A DNA stretch of 50,845 nt from assembly GCA_016840025.1 (NCBI GenBank), contig JAEOTF010000325.1, forward strand, positions 1 to 50,845. The letters run 5' to 3'. The stretch's first letter is position 1. Every line of letters starts with the position of its first letter. Origin of the DNA: Candidatus Hodarchaeota archaeon. GTDB lineage: Archaea; Asgardarchaeota; Heimdallarchaeia; Hodarchaeales; YT1-039. Of this stretch, positions 1 to 8,245 are shown in pieces. Both the position numbers and the translations under genes were made by a program. Below the pieces are notes generated by a model, which was not told where the DNA came from, made no database searches, and worked only from the letters and a program-made list of their open reading frames with translations.

Positions 1-1517
1 CGAATTTCTGGCATAGTTTGTGAAGTATCATCTGTTCCCTCTTCAAGATTATTGAGAACAGTTCTCAGTCGCTGTGACTCATTTTCAAGGTGTTTTAGGT
101 GCTCATGAATTAACTGGATATATGAAAACTCCAATTCTGAAACCTTAATTCCTCTTGTACAGTTTGGGCAGTTGTCGTGCCCCTTAAGCCATTCTTGAAG
201 ATGGGTTTTGTGAAATAGTGATCCACAGAGGGTACAGAACATTACTGGATCAGCAGGACTAAACGATTGTTTACAGATTCCACAACTAGATGTAAGGTCG
301 ACATATGCTGGAAAAAGTGAAGAAGACCCACTAATCGTCTTTTGGAGAGAAGGCACGATGCCCAGTTCTGGTCTTCTAGTTCTTATTCGAGCATGGAAAT
401 GATATCTAGGAGAGTAGCTATATATTTTTTCAGCCAGTTGGAATATAATTCTGCCAAATATCAACATTCCCATCGTTTTAGGTGTAAAATGAATAAACCA
501 TGTGAGACTATCTTTTGGTCTAAAAATATTTCGTATTGACGGCTTAATAACAATTTGGACATTGGGAGAATGACCCATAACCTCGATACAAACTTGTGTG
601 AAAGTTTTTGAACTATAATTCGTTGTACGGATCACAACCTCTCCTGTTTCATTAACATTAACAGGAAGTTTAACATCTAACAGGTCAAAATGTATATCAA
701 GTTGTTTCCAACTGATTGGTGCTTTCCAAGCCGCAACTAAAAAGAAAATCAACAAAGACAACTGTATCAAATTCGCCAGAATAACTACCTCCCTATCAAT
801 CCAGAATTGAGTATAATACCAATCATGATCCGACTTTTTTGAGAGTGTAATGGACTCCCTTAAATGAGTCTCGTAACCCCATCCTCTGCCCCGCAAGAAG
901 GGAAGGATAGCGCCTCCAAGGAATACTAGTACCCCGCTTACAATGAAGTAGGGCTGCATACGCCTAGGGGATATAATGCCCCATTTGTCGAGATTCTTAC
1001 TCTTTTTCCATCCAAAAAAATACCAAATCCAAGGAATTACTAAAATTAAATCACTTATACCCAGAAATAGGATCCAAGAATCACCCAAATCATGGAATGA
1101 GGCAATCATAATAGTATACATCGTGATAACGATAATTATAGGCAATACTAGGAGAGCACCTGGCTTACTTGGTGGTCGTGTAGTATCTCTTGATGGTGGT
1201 AACTTCTCCCTGGTAGAAGTAGGTTTAGAGGGTTTTTCTGCTATATCTTGCCGATCAAGTAGATATTCTGATGCAACCTCCCGAGGATTACCCATTGCAT
1301 CAAGAATTTCCTGAAGTTCTTGCACCCTTACAGAGTTTGATTCTGTTTCTTTCCAATAAGCTTGAAGTATGTGTTCTCGCAGCTCTTGTGTAATCTCCTC
1401 GATAATGGCTTGAGATGCTTGCGCATCAGCTAAAGTCTTCTGAATTTCTTTTAAATAAGTATTAATTAGCTTTTTTGACTTGCTACTAAATTTAAAATCT
1501 TTTTCTTTGTCTTTCAT
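1..1517 (-). CDS. HAAS-domain membrane protein with C-terminal RING-like zinc finger, copy 1 (3' end cut by window)
   Basis: The frame runs open from the ATG at 1517 to the window edge (505 codons, no stop) and is homologous along its length to the 502-residue protein at 1667-3175. It has an N-terminal helical HAAS-type domain (about 1-90, the domain usually encoded next to PadR regulators), about four membrane segments, a beta-rich middle and a C-terminal zinc finger with Cys pairs, an H-x2-H pair and a last C-x2-C (CPNC), then a helical tail. It probably ends within a few codons past the window edge, since copy 2 stops at the equivalent place. The ATG overlaps the stop of a padR remnant (ATGA), as in the intact copy. 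Function is unknown; a membrane-bound sensor or ubiquitin-type factor are both only possibilities. Confidence 0.8.
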   Translation of the reverse strand, partial: MKDKEKDFKFSSKSKKLINTYLKEIQKTLADAQASQAIIEEITQELREHILQAYWKETESNSVRVQELQEILDAMGNPREVASEYLLDRQDIAEKPSKPTSTREKLPPSRDTTRPPSKPGALLVLPIIIVITMYTIMIASFHDLGDSWILFLGISDLILVIPWIWYFFGWKKSKNLDKWGIISPRRMQPYFIVSGVLVFLGGAILPFLRGRGWGYETHLRESITLSKKSDHDWYYTQFWIDREVVILANLIQLSLLIFFLVAAWKAPISWKQLDIHFDLLDVKLPVNVNETGEVVIRTTNYSSKTFTQVCIEVMGHSPNVQIVIKPSIRNIFRPKDSLTWFIHFTPKTMGMLIFGRIIFQLAEKIYSYSPRYHFHARIRTRRPELGIVPSLQKTISGSSSLFPAYVDLTSSCGICKQSFSPADPVMFCTLCGSLFHKTHLQEWLKGHDNCPNCTRGIKVSELEFSYIQLIHEHLKHLENESQRLRTVLNNLEEGTDDTSQTMPEI

Positions 1518-1624
1518 ATTGTATCAACCCCATTTGTTAATACATTGACAAGTGTGGTTAATCCCCGCCAATATCCCAATGCTTGTGACCGCAAATCATC
1601 TTCCTTACAAATAAGTAAGCACAT
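1514..1624 (-). pseudogene. padR C-terminal remnant left by tandem duplication
   Basis: Translating the minus strand up to the TGA at 1514-1516 gives about 36 codons whose end (YWRGLTTLVNVLTNG) matches the last residues of the intact PadR at 3172-3543 (YWRRLITLVNILTNG). The winged-helix DNA-binding part is missing. The TGA overlaps the ATG of the following membrane gene by four bases exactly as in the intact operon. I read it as the leftover of a duplicated padR whose 5' part was deleted. It may still allow translational coupling, as an ATG lies at 1624, but it cannot bind DNA as a PadR. Confidence 0.7.
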
Positions 1625-1666
1625 TTCTTTTTCTACCTCTATATTTCCATGTTAATCTATTTTTTC

Positions 1667-3175
1667 TTAAAACTCCGACATAGCTTGCATGATTTCTTCT
1701 GATGCTTCTCCTAAATTATCAAGAATGGTTTTAAGGCTCTCGGACTCGTTTTCAAGTCGTTTCAACTGCTCAAAGATCAATTGGATATAGGTATATTCTG
1801 ATGTTGAGACATTAATTACCTTTGCACAATTTGGACACTTATTGTGCCCCTTGAGCCATTCTTGAAGATGAGTCTGGTGAAATAATGACCCACAGGAAGT
1901 ACAAAATTGTGTTAGATCGGAAGGAGCGAAAGATTGTTCGCAGATTCCACAGCATCCTGTAAAATCGAGAGTTAATGGATGATTGTCACCTGTTTTTAGG
2001 GATGACGCCACAACATTGGGTCGTAATGCCTTTGCTTTCTTCCAAGCATTGAAACAGTACCGTGGAGAATAACCGTACTGTTTTTCATCCAGTTTGAGAG
2101 CGATTCGACCCAAAAACAACGGCCCCACGATTTTGGGGGTGAAATAGATAGACCATGTAACGGCGTCTTTTGCTCCGAATATGCTTCGAGTGGCTGGATC
2201 TATTGAGGTTTGGACAGCAGCGGTCTGTTCTAGAATCTCCATCCGAACTTGTGCGAAAGTCATTGCACTAAAATTCGTTGTACGAACCACGAGCTCTCCT
2301 GTTTCATTGATATTATTGGGGAGTTTAACATCTAGCAGGTCAAAACGTATATCAAGTTGTTTCCAACTGATTGGTGCTTTCCAAATTGCAACTAGAAAAA
2401 GCACCACCAAGGACAATTGTATTACATTTGCGAGAATAACTATCCTGCTTTTAATCCAAAATTCAGTATTAAAACTTCTCAAATAATATATTCCTGAGAG
2501 TGTGAGAGTGTCTTGTACTAAAGGAGACTGGTTACCCCTAAATTTACCTCGTAAGAAGGGAAGGATAATGCCACCATGTACTACTAATACCCCACTTACA
2601 ATGAAGTAGACCTGCATACGCCTAGGAGATAGAGTTCTCCATTTATCGAGGTTTTTGCTCTTTTTCCATCCGAGGAAGTACCAAATCAAAGGTATTAGTA
2701 ACGTTAAATCGGCTATGCCTAGAAAAAAGGGCCAATTATGACCTGAATGACTAAATGAGACTACCATAATAACGTAAATGATGATCACGATAATTATAGG
2801 CAATGCGAGGAGCGCACCTGGTTTACCCTGTGGTTGAGTGTCCCGCCTTGATGGTGGTGACTTCCCCTTCTTAGGACTAGGTTTAGCGGACTGTTTTGTT
2901 AAATCCTGTCGATCCAGTAAATATTCCGCAGCAACCTCCCGAGGATTTCCCATTGCCTCAAGAATTTCCTGAAGCTCTTTTGCCCTGACAGAACTAGCCT
3001 CTGTTTCCTTCCAGTATGCCTGAAGAATGTGGTCCCGTAGCTCTTCGGTAATCTCCTCGATAATGGCTTGAGATGCTTGTGCATTGGTTAAGACCTTCTG
3101 AATTTCTTTTAAATAAGCGTTAATTAATTTTTTTGACTTGGAACTAAATTTAAAATTTTTTTCTTTGTTCTTCAT
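1667..3175 (-). CDS. HAAS-domain membrane protein with C-terminal RING-like zinc finger, copy 2
   Basis: A 502-residue protein. Residues ~10-90 form a helical HAAS-like domain of the kind encoded beside PadR regulators. A Lys/Pro-rich linker (~95-118) follows, then four likely membrane segments (~121-140, 148-168, 188-207, 245-265), a beta-rich soluble stretch (~270-390) and a zinc finger at 409-450 with C409/C412, C425/C428, H433/H436 and C447/C450. That spacing, with a Trp between the His pair and the last Cys pair, resembles RING/PHD-type cross-brace fingers more than zinc ribbons. Residues ~460-502 look like a coiled coil. The start overlaps the padR stop by 4 nt, so the two are co-transcribed and coupled. 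Role unknown: a PadR-controlled membrane stress or signalling protein is inferred; E3 ligase activity is speculative. Confidence 0.85.
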   Translation of the reverse strand: MKNKEKNFKFSSKSKKLINAYLKEIQKVLTNAQASQAIIEEITEELRDHILQAYWKETEASSVRAKELQEILEAMGNPREVAAEYLLDRQDLTKQSAKPSPKKGKSPPSRRDTQPQGKPGALLALPIIIVIIIYVIMVVSFSHSGHNWPFFLGIADLTLLIPLIWYFLGWKKSKNLDKWRTLSPRRMQVYFIVSGVLVVHGGIILPFLRGKFRGNQSPLVQDTLTLSGIYYLRSFNTEFWIKSRIVILANVIQLSLVVLFLVAIWKAPISWKQLDIRFDLLDVKLPNNINETGELVVRTTNFSAMTFAQVRMEILEQTAAVQTSIDPATRSIFGAKDAVTWSIYFTPKIVGPLFLGRIALKLDEKQYGYSPRYCFNAWKKAKALRPNVVASSLKTGDNHPLTLDFTGCCGICEQSFAPSDLTQFCTSCGSLFHQTHLQEWLKGHNKCPNCAKVINVSTSEYTYIQLIFEQLKRLENESESLKTILDNLGEASEEIMQAMSEF

Positions 3176-3543
3176 TCCGTTTCAGCCCCATTTGTCAATA
3201 TATTAACAAGTGTAATTAGTCTCCGCCAGTATTCCAATGATTTTACCAACACCTCATTTCCGTCATCAGTTAGTGCGTATGTTTTCTTCTTTCGCCCCTC
3301 ATGCTCCCAAAAAAATTCTTGTAATAGACCTTTCTTCTCGAGACGATTAAGTAACGGATAAATCGTACCGCCAGGAAGGTCAATTAAACCGTTTGAGGAT
3401 GACCGCAACATTCTAACAATCTCATAACCATGTGAAGGATTTTTTTTAAGTATACTCAGGACTAACAACTGAAGAACCCCACGTCTGATCTCCGTCGTCC
3501 ATTGGGACCATGATTCGCTGTCTTTAGCTTCCAAGACGATCAC
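3172..3543 (-). CDS. PadR family transcriptional regulator
   Basis: A 123-residue protein with the PadR winged-helix signature: a first helix (RRGVLQLLVLSIL), the HGYEI motif, and GGTIYPLLNRLEKKGLL followed by a wing (EGRKKKTYALT) and a C-terminal dimerisation helix. PadR proteins are usually repressors whose operons carry membrane proteins of the HAAS type, as here, where the stop overlaps the next gene's ATG. It probably represses its own operon in response to a membrane or small-molecule signal; the ligand cannot be told. A second, truncated padR lies at 1514-1624 in front of the duplicated membrane gene. Confidence 0.92.
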   Translation of the reverse strand: MIVLEAKDSESWSQWTTEIRRGVLQLLVLSILKKNPSHGYEIVRMLRSSSNGLIDLPGGTIYPLLNRLEKKGLLQEFFWEHEGRKKKTYALTDDGNEVLVKSLEYWRRLITLVNILTNGAETE

Positions 3544-4002
3544 TATATCCTAAAGATCCAATCTGAAGTCTAAAGGAAGAGATGCTACCTGTAGTGTAAC
3601 TACCTATTTTGATACTAGTCATCCTTAAAAAGCTATGTAATTAAAAGAAGCAGAGAGAGTGGCTCTTACTCACGATTAAAGGAAAATTTGAGGACGATTG
3701 TTACTAGGCTGGTGTTTATAGTGTTTTGAAAGAAATCAAAAGATTATATGCCTTTTTAGAAGAATTCCTAGCTTAAAAACTTGCAACACACTCAGTATTA
3801 AATAGAAAAATTAGTTCCAAGCGTTTATCGAATATAATTTCTCTTTTATTAATACAACCTCTGATGTTACATTGGATAAGTTTTCGTAAAAAAATGAAAA
3901 AGCCTTTTAGAGCACGTTAGATAGGAGAAGAAAGCTCGATCTCCAATCCCCTTATGATGCGTTTGATATGCATCTCCGCCTTCAATTAAACAATCTAGGA
4001 TA
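3544..4002. other. intergenic region between padR and the tRNA genes
   Basis: An AT-rich stretch of about 460 bases between the divergent padR gene and tRNA-Leu. I see no convincing reading frame or structured RNA. It should hold the padR operon promoter (minus strand) and the tRNA promoter, but no TATA box stands out enough to call. Confidence 0.4.
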
Positions 4003-4090
4003 GCGGGGGTCTCCGAGCCAGGTCAAAGGAGCAGGACTCAGACTCCTGTGGCATAGGCCTTCGGGAGTTCAAATCTCCCCCTCCGCACCA
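4003..4090 (+). tRNA. tRNA-Leu(CAG)
   Basis: A type II tRNA. The acceptor stem is GCGGGGG (4003-4009) with CCTCCGC (4080-4086). The anticodon stem CAGGA/TCCTG encloses loop CTCAGAC with anticodon CAG. A long variable arm follows, then T-arm GGGAG-TTCAAAT-CTCCC, discriminator A (4087) and an encoded CCA (4088-4090). The long variable arm and A73 fit leucine. No intron. It lies about 50 nt before a tRNA-Ser on the same strand, so the two may share a transcript. Confidence 0.93.
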
Positions 4091-4142
4091 CAAAAACTTC
4101 ATTAAGAACTACACCGTATTGATTCATAGCTTTGACTCCAAA

Positions 4143-4272
4143 GCCGGGGTAGCCAAGCGGCTACAGTATAGAAAGGGTTCGTTTATACTTCCTTTCAATT
4201 CGACCATGGCGCCAGACTCGAGATCTGGTTCCTCTTTGAGGATCGTGGGTTCAAATCCCACCCCCGGCGCCA
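4143..4272 (+). tRNA. tRNA-Ser(CGA) with an insertion (intron) in the D-loop
   Basis: The acceptor stem is GCCGGGG (4143-4149) with CCCCGGC (4262-4268), discriminator G and encoded CCA (4270-4272). Anticodon stem CCAGA/TCTGG surrounds CTCGAGA, anticodon CGA at 4219-4221. The variable arm has a CCTC/GAGG stem and the T-arm is GTGGG-TTCAAAT-CCCAC. The D-stem GCC (4152-4154) pairs with GGC at 4208-4210, but the loop between them is about 43 nt too long. Removing roughly 4164-4206 restores a normal D-arm. The extra piece can form hairpins (AGTATA/TATACT or GAAAGG/CCTTTC). This is a non-canonical intron position; exact splice sites are not fixed. Confidence 0.88.
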
Positions 4273-4459
4273 TTCTTGCCTGAAAGGGTTTTTTTGTTCC
4301 TTTAGGATACAATGTTTCAAACAAGAAAGTATTAAATTTACCATGTTTTCCAGCGGACTGAATTGGATACCATTGGATAGATTTAATATAGTCTTTGAAG
4401 ATTGTATTTATTTCTGGAAGATATTACTAAAAGTCATTAAATTGGACGTTTAGAACAAA

Positions 4460-5389
4460 ATGGCTGCCACACACACCGATGTTACCGATGAAAAATCTGA
4501 CTTAAGTGTAGATGAGATTGTTATTAAAATCCAAACCGAAGCAAAAATCGTTGGACGGACGAAGGAACTCCGCCAAATAATCCTTGCCCGTTTAGCAAAT
4601 AAACATGTGATTATTGAAGGTCCAGTAGGTGTTGGTAAGACTACAATCGCTCAAGCTATTACAGAATACTTTTCTCAGGATTTTATTAGAATCGACGGGG
4701 ATGAGAGGTATACAGAAGCTAAACTTGTTGGTCACTTTGAGCCACCTTTAGTGATTAGTAAGGGGTGGACATGGGAAGCTTTTGTACCGGGTCCATTAAC
4801 TGATTCAATGATAAAGGGCTCTGTGCTATTTATTAACGAAGCCAACCGTCTGATCGAAGGCACCCAAAATGTTCTTCTTCCCGCCCTTGATGAGTATATT
4901 ATTCATATCCCAAAACTTGGTACTATAAATGCCAAGAGTGGCTTTTTTGTTGTAGCAACCCAAAACCCAGAAGCTTATATTGGGACAACTGTACTCTCAG
5001 AAGCACTTAAAGATCGTTTTGTGTGGGTTAAACTTGACTGGCAGGATCAGGAAGAGGAAATAAGCATCGTAGGCGCTAAAATGGGATTGAGTAGCGAACT
5101 AACCAAACAGGTGGCAGAATTTGCTACAAAAGTAGCGAGAGCCACACGTAACCATCCCGATATTCGTCGCGGCGCTTCGATCCGCGGTGCTATAGATCTG
5201 GCTAAAATTTTGAATATTACAAAATCCATGAAACTTGATGACCTTAAAGAAGCAGCTGTTATGACTTTGGCCACCAAAATTGAATTAGAAGATGGTGTTG
5301 AAACCCCTATTGAGTCAGTAATCAAAGATATTGTTGAACGGATATATTCTGGAGAAGACCCCGATTTTTTTGGCCTTCCTCCCGGCTAA
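4460..5389 (+). CDS. MoxR-type AAA+ ATPase
   Basis: A 309-residue AAA+ ATPase of the MoxR/RavA group. Walker A is GPVGVGKT at 54-61, Walker B VLFINEAN at ~122-129, sensor 1 TQNP at 167-170 and the arginine-finger helix ALKDRF at ~182-187, followed by a small helical lid. MoxR ATPases act with a von Willebrand factor A partner as chaperone-like assembly or metal-insertion factors, and the VWA gene follows directly. The last codons contain a run of seven T (5365-5371), positioned as a T-TTT-TTT slip site in this frame. Stepping back one base there enters the VWA frame, which has no start codon of its own for its first residues. Confidence 0.95.
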   Translation: MAATHTDVTDEKSDLSVDEIVIKIQTEAKIVGRTKELRQIILARLANKHVIIEGPVGVGKTTIAQAITEYFSQDFIRIDGDERYTEAKLVGHFEPPLVISKGWTWEAFVPGPLTDSMIKGSVLFINEANRLIEGTQNVLLPALDEYIIHIPKLGTINAKSGFFVVATQNPEAYIGTTVLSEALKDRFVWVKLDWQDQEEEISIVGAKMGLSSELTKQVAEFATKVARATRNHPDIRRGASIRGAIDLAKILNITKSMKLDDLKEAAVMTLATKIELEDGVETPIESVIKDIVERIYSGEDPDFFGLPPG

Positions 5390-5496
5390 AAGATAGTCGG
5401 GAGAAAAAACATGTTCGTCTTTTTGGTCGCATCGATACTATCGAAATTGCTGAAGCAGCGATCCAAGATGGGGCTTCTCTTCCCCAAATCGATCAC

Positions 5497-6438
5497 ATGG
5501 ATTATGTTTCTGTAGAACGGTTATCTGAGTCTGCTGTTGATTATGAAAACCTACCTGCGTTGATGACGTTAACGAAAATTAACAAATATGCTGTTTCTAA
5601 TACATTAAGTGCAGAAAAGCTATCTTCTCTTGGTCGTGTTGCTGGAAAAGGGGGAATAATTACTCCTCGAATGTATTTCGTCATGCGTGGGATTTTAGAT
5701 GCTCAAAGGCGCCAGATATTCCGACGTATGGCGCGTTCTTCTCTTCTTCGAATGTCCCTTCGTGTTGCAGGACAAGGTTTACGAGGTGATCTCCCCCGTC
5801 GTGGAGAGTACTATTCAGGCCTTGATTTTGACGAAGAAGAGACAATAGAACAAAGCATTGAGAAATATCCGCTTGAAGTCCCTCCTCTACGTAATCAAGA
5901 TATTATCGGACTTGAAAGAAGACCACGGCAGAAAAATGGAGTATTGATATTAGATACTAGTGGGTCGATGATGGGGGTTAAGAATTCAACGGCAGCATTA
6001 GCAGCGGCTATTCTTGCCTATGCCATGCGAAGAGACAATTATAGTGTCATAATTTTTAATACAAAGGCGATAAGGATCAAAGGCTTTAAAGAAGACATTA
6101 AGATTCAAGAAATCGTTGATAAAATCCTTGATCTTGAAGCAGTAGGCTATACAAACATCTCAGATGCCCTTAGAGTTACATCCCAAGAACTAAGGCCTCT
6201 CAAAACACATTTTAAATGGGCACTTCTCCTTACTGATGGAGCATATAATCAAGGTGGCGACCCTCGGCCATTATGCAGAGCAATTACTAAATTACACGTA
6301 ATCAACCTTCCCGGGAAAAAATGGGGACAAAAGGTGTGCAGAGATCTTGCCCGTATTGGTGGGGGAAAGTATGTAGCTGTGAGTACTTATCAAGAAGTTC
6401 CTCGGGCATTAATGAAGATTCTTCGTTCTCCATGGTGA
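5497..6438 (+). CDS. von Willebrand factor A (VWA) domain protein, MoxR partner; true start uncertain
   Basis: From the first in-frame ATG the protein has 313 residues, with a helical N-terminal part and a VWA domain from ~146. The MIDAS motif DTSGS lies at 153-157, with a later conserved Thr (GYTNISDAL) and LLLTDG strand, so it should bind a divalent metal. The frame stays open and protein-like upstream to about 5338 (for example LFGRIDTIEIAEAA) but has no ATG, GTG or TTG there. A good Shine-Dalgarno GGGAG (5399-5403) sits 7 nt before an ATG at 5411, but that ATG is one base out of frame. So the N-terminus is likely longer, through a missing base or a -1 frameshift from the MoxR gene. Confidence 0.88.
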   Translation: MDYVSVERLSESAVDYENLPALMTLTKINKYAVSNTLSAEKLSSLGRVAGKGGIITPRMYFVMRGILDAQRRQIFRRMARSSLLRMSLRVAGQGLRGDLPRRGEYYSGLDFDEEETIEQSIEKYPLEVPPLRNQDIIGLERRPRQKNGVLILDTSGSMMGVKNSTAALAAAILAYAMRRDNYSVIIFNTKAIRIKGFKEDIKIQEIVDKILDLEAVGYTNISDALRVTSQELRPLKTHFKWALLLTDGAYNQGGDPRPLCRAITKLHVINLPGKKWGQKVCRDLARIGGGKYVAVSTYQEVPRALMKILRSPW

Positions 6439-6827
6439 AAAATATGAATCCATCAAAAAATAATGATCCTTCCGATGAAATGGCGTCGTTATTAATAACT
6501 GGAGCATCGATGTTAAGTGAAGCTTGCCCCGATTGCCACGTTCCACTCTTTCAGAAGGATGGGAAGACTTTTTGCCCCAAATGTAAACGGAAAGCGGTTT
6601 TCGTAACTTCGGATGAAGAAGCAGAAGTTTATCATGAAAAACATCTACATTCTAAAGTATTAGATGACTTAAGATTGGTTTTGTACGGGAAATTGGAGCT
6701 TTTTGGAGGAAAAATCGCTGCTCTTGACGACCCTGATAAAATAAATGCCTATCTTCAAACCATACAGAATGTTTTGGCTACATTAAAACTGATAACTGAT
6801 CTACGAGATCAAAAGAAGGATTATTAG
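6432..6827 (+). CDS. Autoantigen p27 (Sjogren/scleroderma)-type zinc protein
   Basis: A 131-residue protein beginning at the ATG at 6432, which overlaps the VWA stop by 7 nt; a longer open frame to 6321 only shadows the VWA gene. It contains the conserved helix ASLLITGASMLSEA followed by a zinc ribbon C-P-x-C-H ... F-C-P-K-C (residues ~33-53). That matches the Auto_anti-p27 family common in archaea and eukaryotes, of unknown molecular role. The C-terminal half is helical. Translational coupling to the MoxR/VWA pair suggests it belongs to the same complex or pathway; this is inferred only from position. Confidence 0.85.
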   Translation: MVKNMNPSKNNDPSDEMASLLITGASMLSEACPDCHVPLFQKDGKTFCPKCKRKAVFVTSDEEAEVYHEKHLHSKVLDDLRLVLYGKLELFGGKIAALDDPDKINAYLQTIQNVLATLKLITDLRDQKKDY

Positions 6828-6859
6828 GATAAATTTGATCATTTAAAGTTAGAAACGTT

Positions 6860-7198
6860 TCAAGTGCTAAAAATTGCCTCTATTTCTTCCCGAATCTCTT
6901 CTCGTAGCTGAAGAATGTCATTAATATCAATTTCCTCGACATTATTGTGAGAAGTATCCAGTTGAATAATTCCTCCTACCGCAATAACCGATTCTACGCT
7001 GATTGGAAATTCGACGTCAAGTCCCTTGACCATAATCTCGGGCGTACCTCCGGGGATCTTGATTCGCAAACTTCTCGCAATACCGATCATTCGTGCATTT
7101 GAATCAATAACAGCCTTTCCAATAAGCTTTCCAGGAACGCTAACTTCATAAAGTTCAGTTTCTATATAAGACGTTTCGTTTACTGCTTGTTTATTCAA
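6860..7198 (-). CDS. PRC-barrel-like domain protein
   Basis: A 112-residue protein. The stretch LIGKAVIDSNARMIGIARSL followed by a beta-rich part ending PISVESVIAVGGIIQLDT resembles the archaeal PRC-barrel fold, small beta barrels found alone or on RNA-processing and membrane proteins. The C-terminus is an acidic helix rich in Glu and Ile. It is convergent with the p27-type gene (32 nt apart) and has its own upstream region. No catalytic residues are visible, and its partner is unknown. Confidence 0.6.
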   Translation of the reverse strand: MNKQAVNETSYIETELYEVSVPGKLIGKAVIDSNARMIGIARSLRIKIPGGTPEIMVKGLDVEFPISVESVIAVGGIIQLDTSHNNVEEIDINDILQLREEIREEIEAIFST

Positions 7199-7519
7199 TT
7201 TAGGCTCTCCTGCATCACTCGCATCACTCAGCGTAGTAAAGACGTACTATTCTTTGTTTCCTCATATCATCCAAAACTTATCTCTTTACAAGCTTATTTT
7301 ATATTGATTAAGTATCACAGAAACTTAGTAATTACAATTTCATGATACTTATACTAGCTCTAACCTTCATTAGAGCCAATAAAGCTCTTTTGTCGTATGT
7401 TGCAGAACAGAAGTTAAATATTAGATGGCATTTGCTTCCAATGTCTAAGGAAAAATTCATCCCTTAATCCCTTCAAGCAAAAGAAGCCTATATTTAATGA
7501 TAGTTCCGAGGTAAGCCGC
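7199..7519. other. divergent intergenic region with an inverted repeat
   Basis: About 320 bases between a minus-strand PRC-barrel gene and a plus-strand ABC ATPase gene, so it must hold two promoters. Visible structure: an inverted repeat GCTCTAA-CCTTCA-TTAGAGC at 7357-7376 and two nearly adjacent GCATCACTC copies near 7211-7229. No reading frame or RNA gene is supported. Confidence 0.45.
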
Positions 7520-8245
7520 TTGAGCTACGAATTTACGGTTGAAACAGAAAATATCACTAAGGAATATGTTTTAGGTGGTGGAACTGTCATTATTCCTGCT
7601 ATCAAAGGCATTAACACCAAAATAAAGCGCGGTGAATATGTATCAATTATGGGTCCCTCGGGTTCGGGTAAAACAACTTACTTTAATCTCATTGGTGGTC
7701 TTGATCGCCCCACCGAAGGGAAAGTTTACATTGATGAAGTTGATATCGCTAAACTCGATGCTTATGAATTAGCTTGGTTAAGATGCCGCAAAATTGGCTA
7801 TATTTTTCAAACATTTAACCTCATTCCAGTCCTGTCTGCTTTAGAAAATGTTGAACTTCCCCTGATCTTTGCAGGTGTGGAGCGAGAAACCCGTCATAAA
7901 CGAGCCGAAGAGATTCTCACAGAGGTTGGGCTTGGTAAGCGGTTCTTCCACAAACCCACGGAACTCTCAGGTGGTCAACAACAACGCGTAGCCATTGCTC
8001 GTGCTCTTGCAAATGAACCCGCTATTATATTAGCAGATGAACCAACAGGGAACTTAGACTTGGAAACAGGTTTAGATATTATTGAACTTATACGAAATCT
8101 CAACAAAGAAAAAGGTGTCACAGTGATTGCAGCCACTCATGATCTTAAAATGATCGATGTATCTGACCGTATCATTTGGATTCGGGATGGCAAAGTTGAA
8201 CGGATCGAGAAGCGTGCAGATGTTCAAGTAAGAATTATCGAGTGA
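7520..8245 (+). CDS. ABC transporter ATP-binding protein, LolD/MacB type
   Basis: A 241-residue ABC ATPase starting at a TTG (7520). Walker A is GPSGSGKT at 45-52, the Q-loop Gln lies at ~97 in FQTFNLIP, the signature is LSGGQQQR at 149-156, Walker B IILADEPT at ~169-176, and the H-loop His is in AATHD. The FQTFNLIP and [13 protein letters not shown] sequences are typical of the MacB/LolD/FtsE family that drives FtsX-type permeases. No permease gene is adjacent, so its membrane partner must lie elsewhere. A close relative lies at 28233-28964. Confidence 0.93.
   Translation: MSYEFTVETENITKEYVLGGGTVIIPAIKGINTKIKRGEYVSIMGPSGSGKTTYFNLIGGLDRPTEGKVYIDEVDIAKLDAYELAWLRCRKIGYIFQTFNLIPVLSALENVELPLIFAGVERETRHKRAEEILTEVGLGKRFFHKPTELSGGQQQRVAIARALANEPAIILADEPTGNLDLETGLDIIELIRNLNKEKGVTVIAATHDLKMIDVSDRIIWIRDGKVERIEKRADVQVRIIE

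Noticed and set aside
6321..6431. Longer N-terminus for the p27-type protein
   Set aside because: This part shadows the VWA gene in another frame; the ATG at 6432 with a 7-nt overlap is the sensible start.
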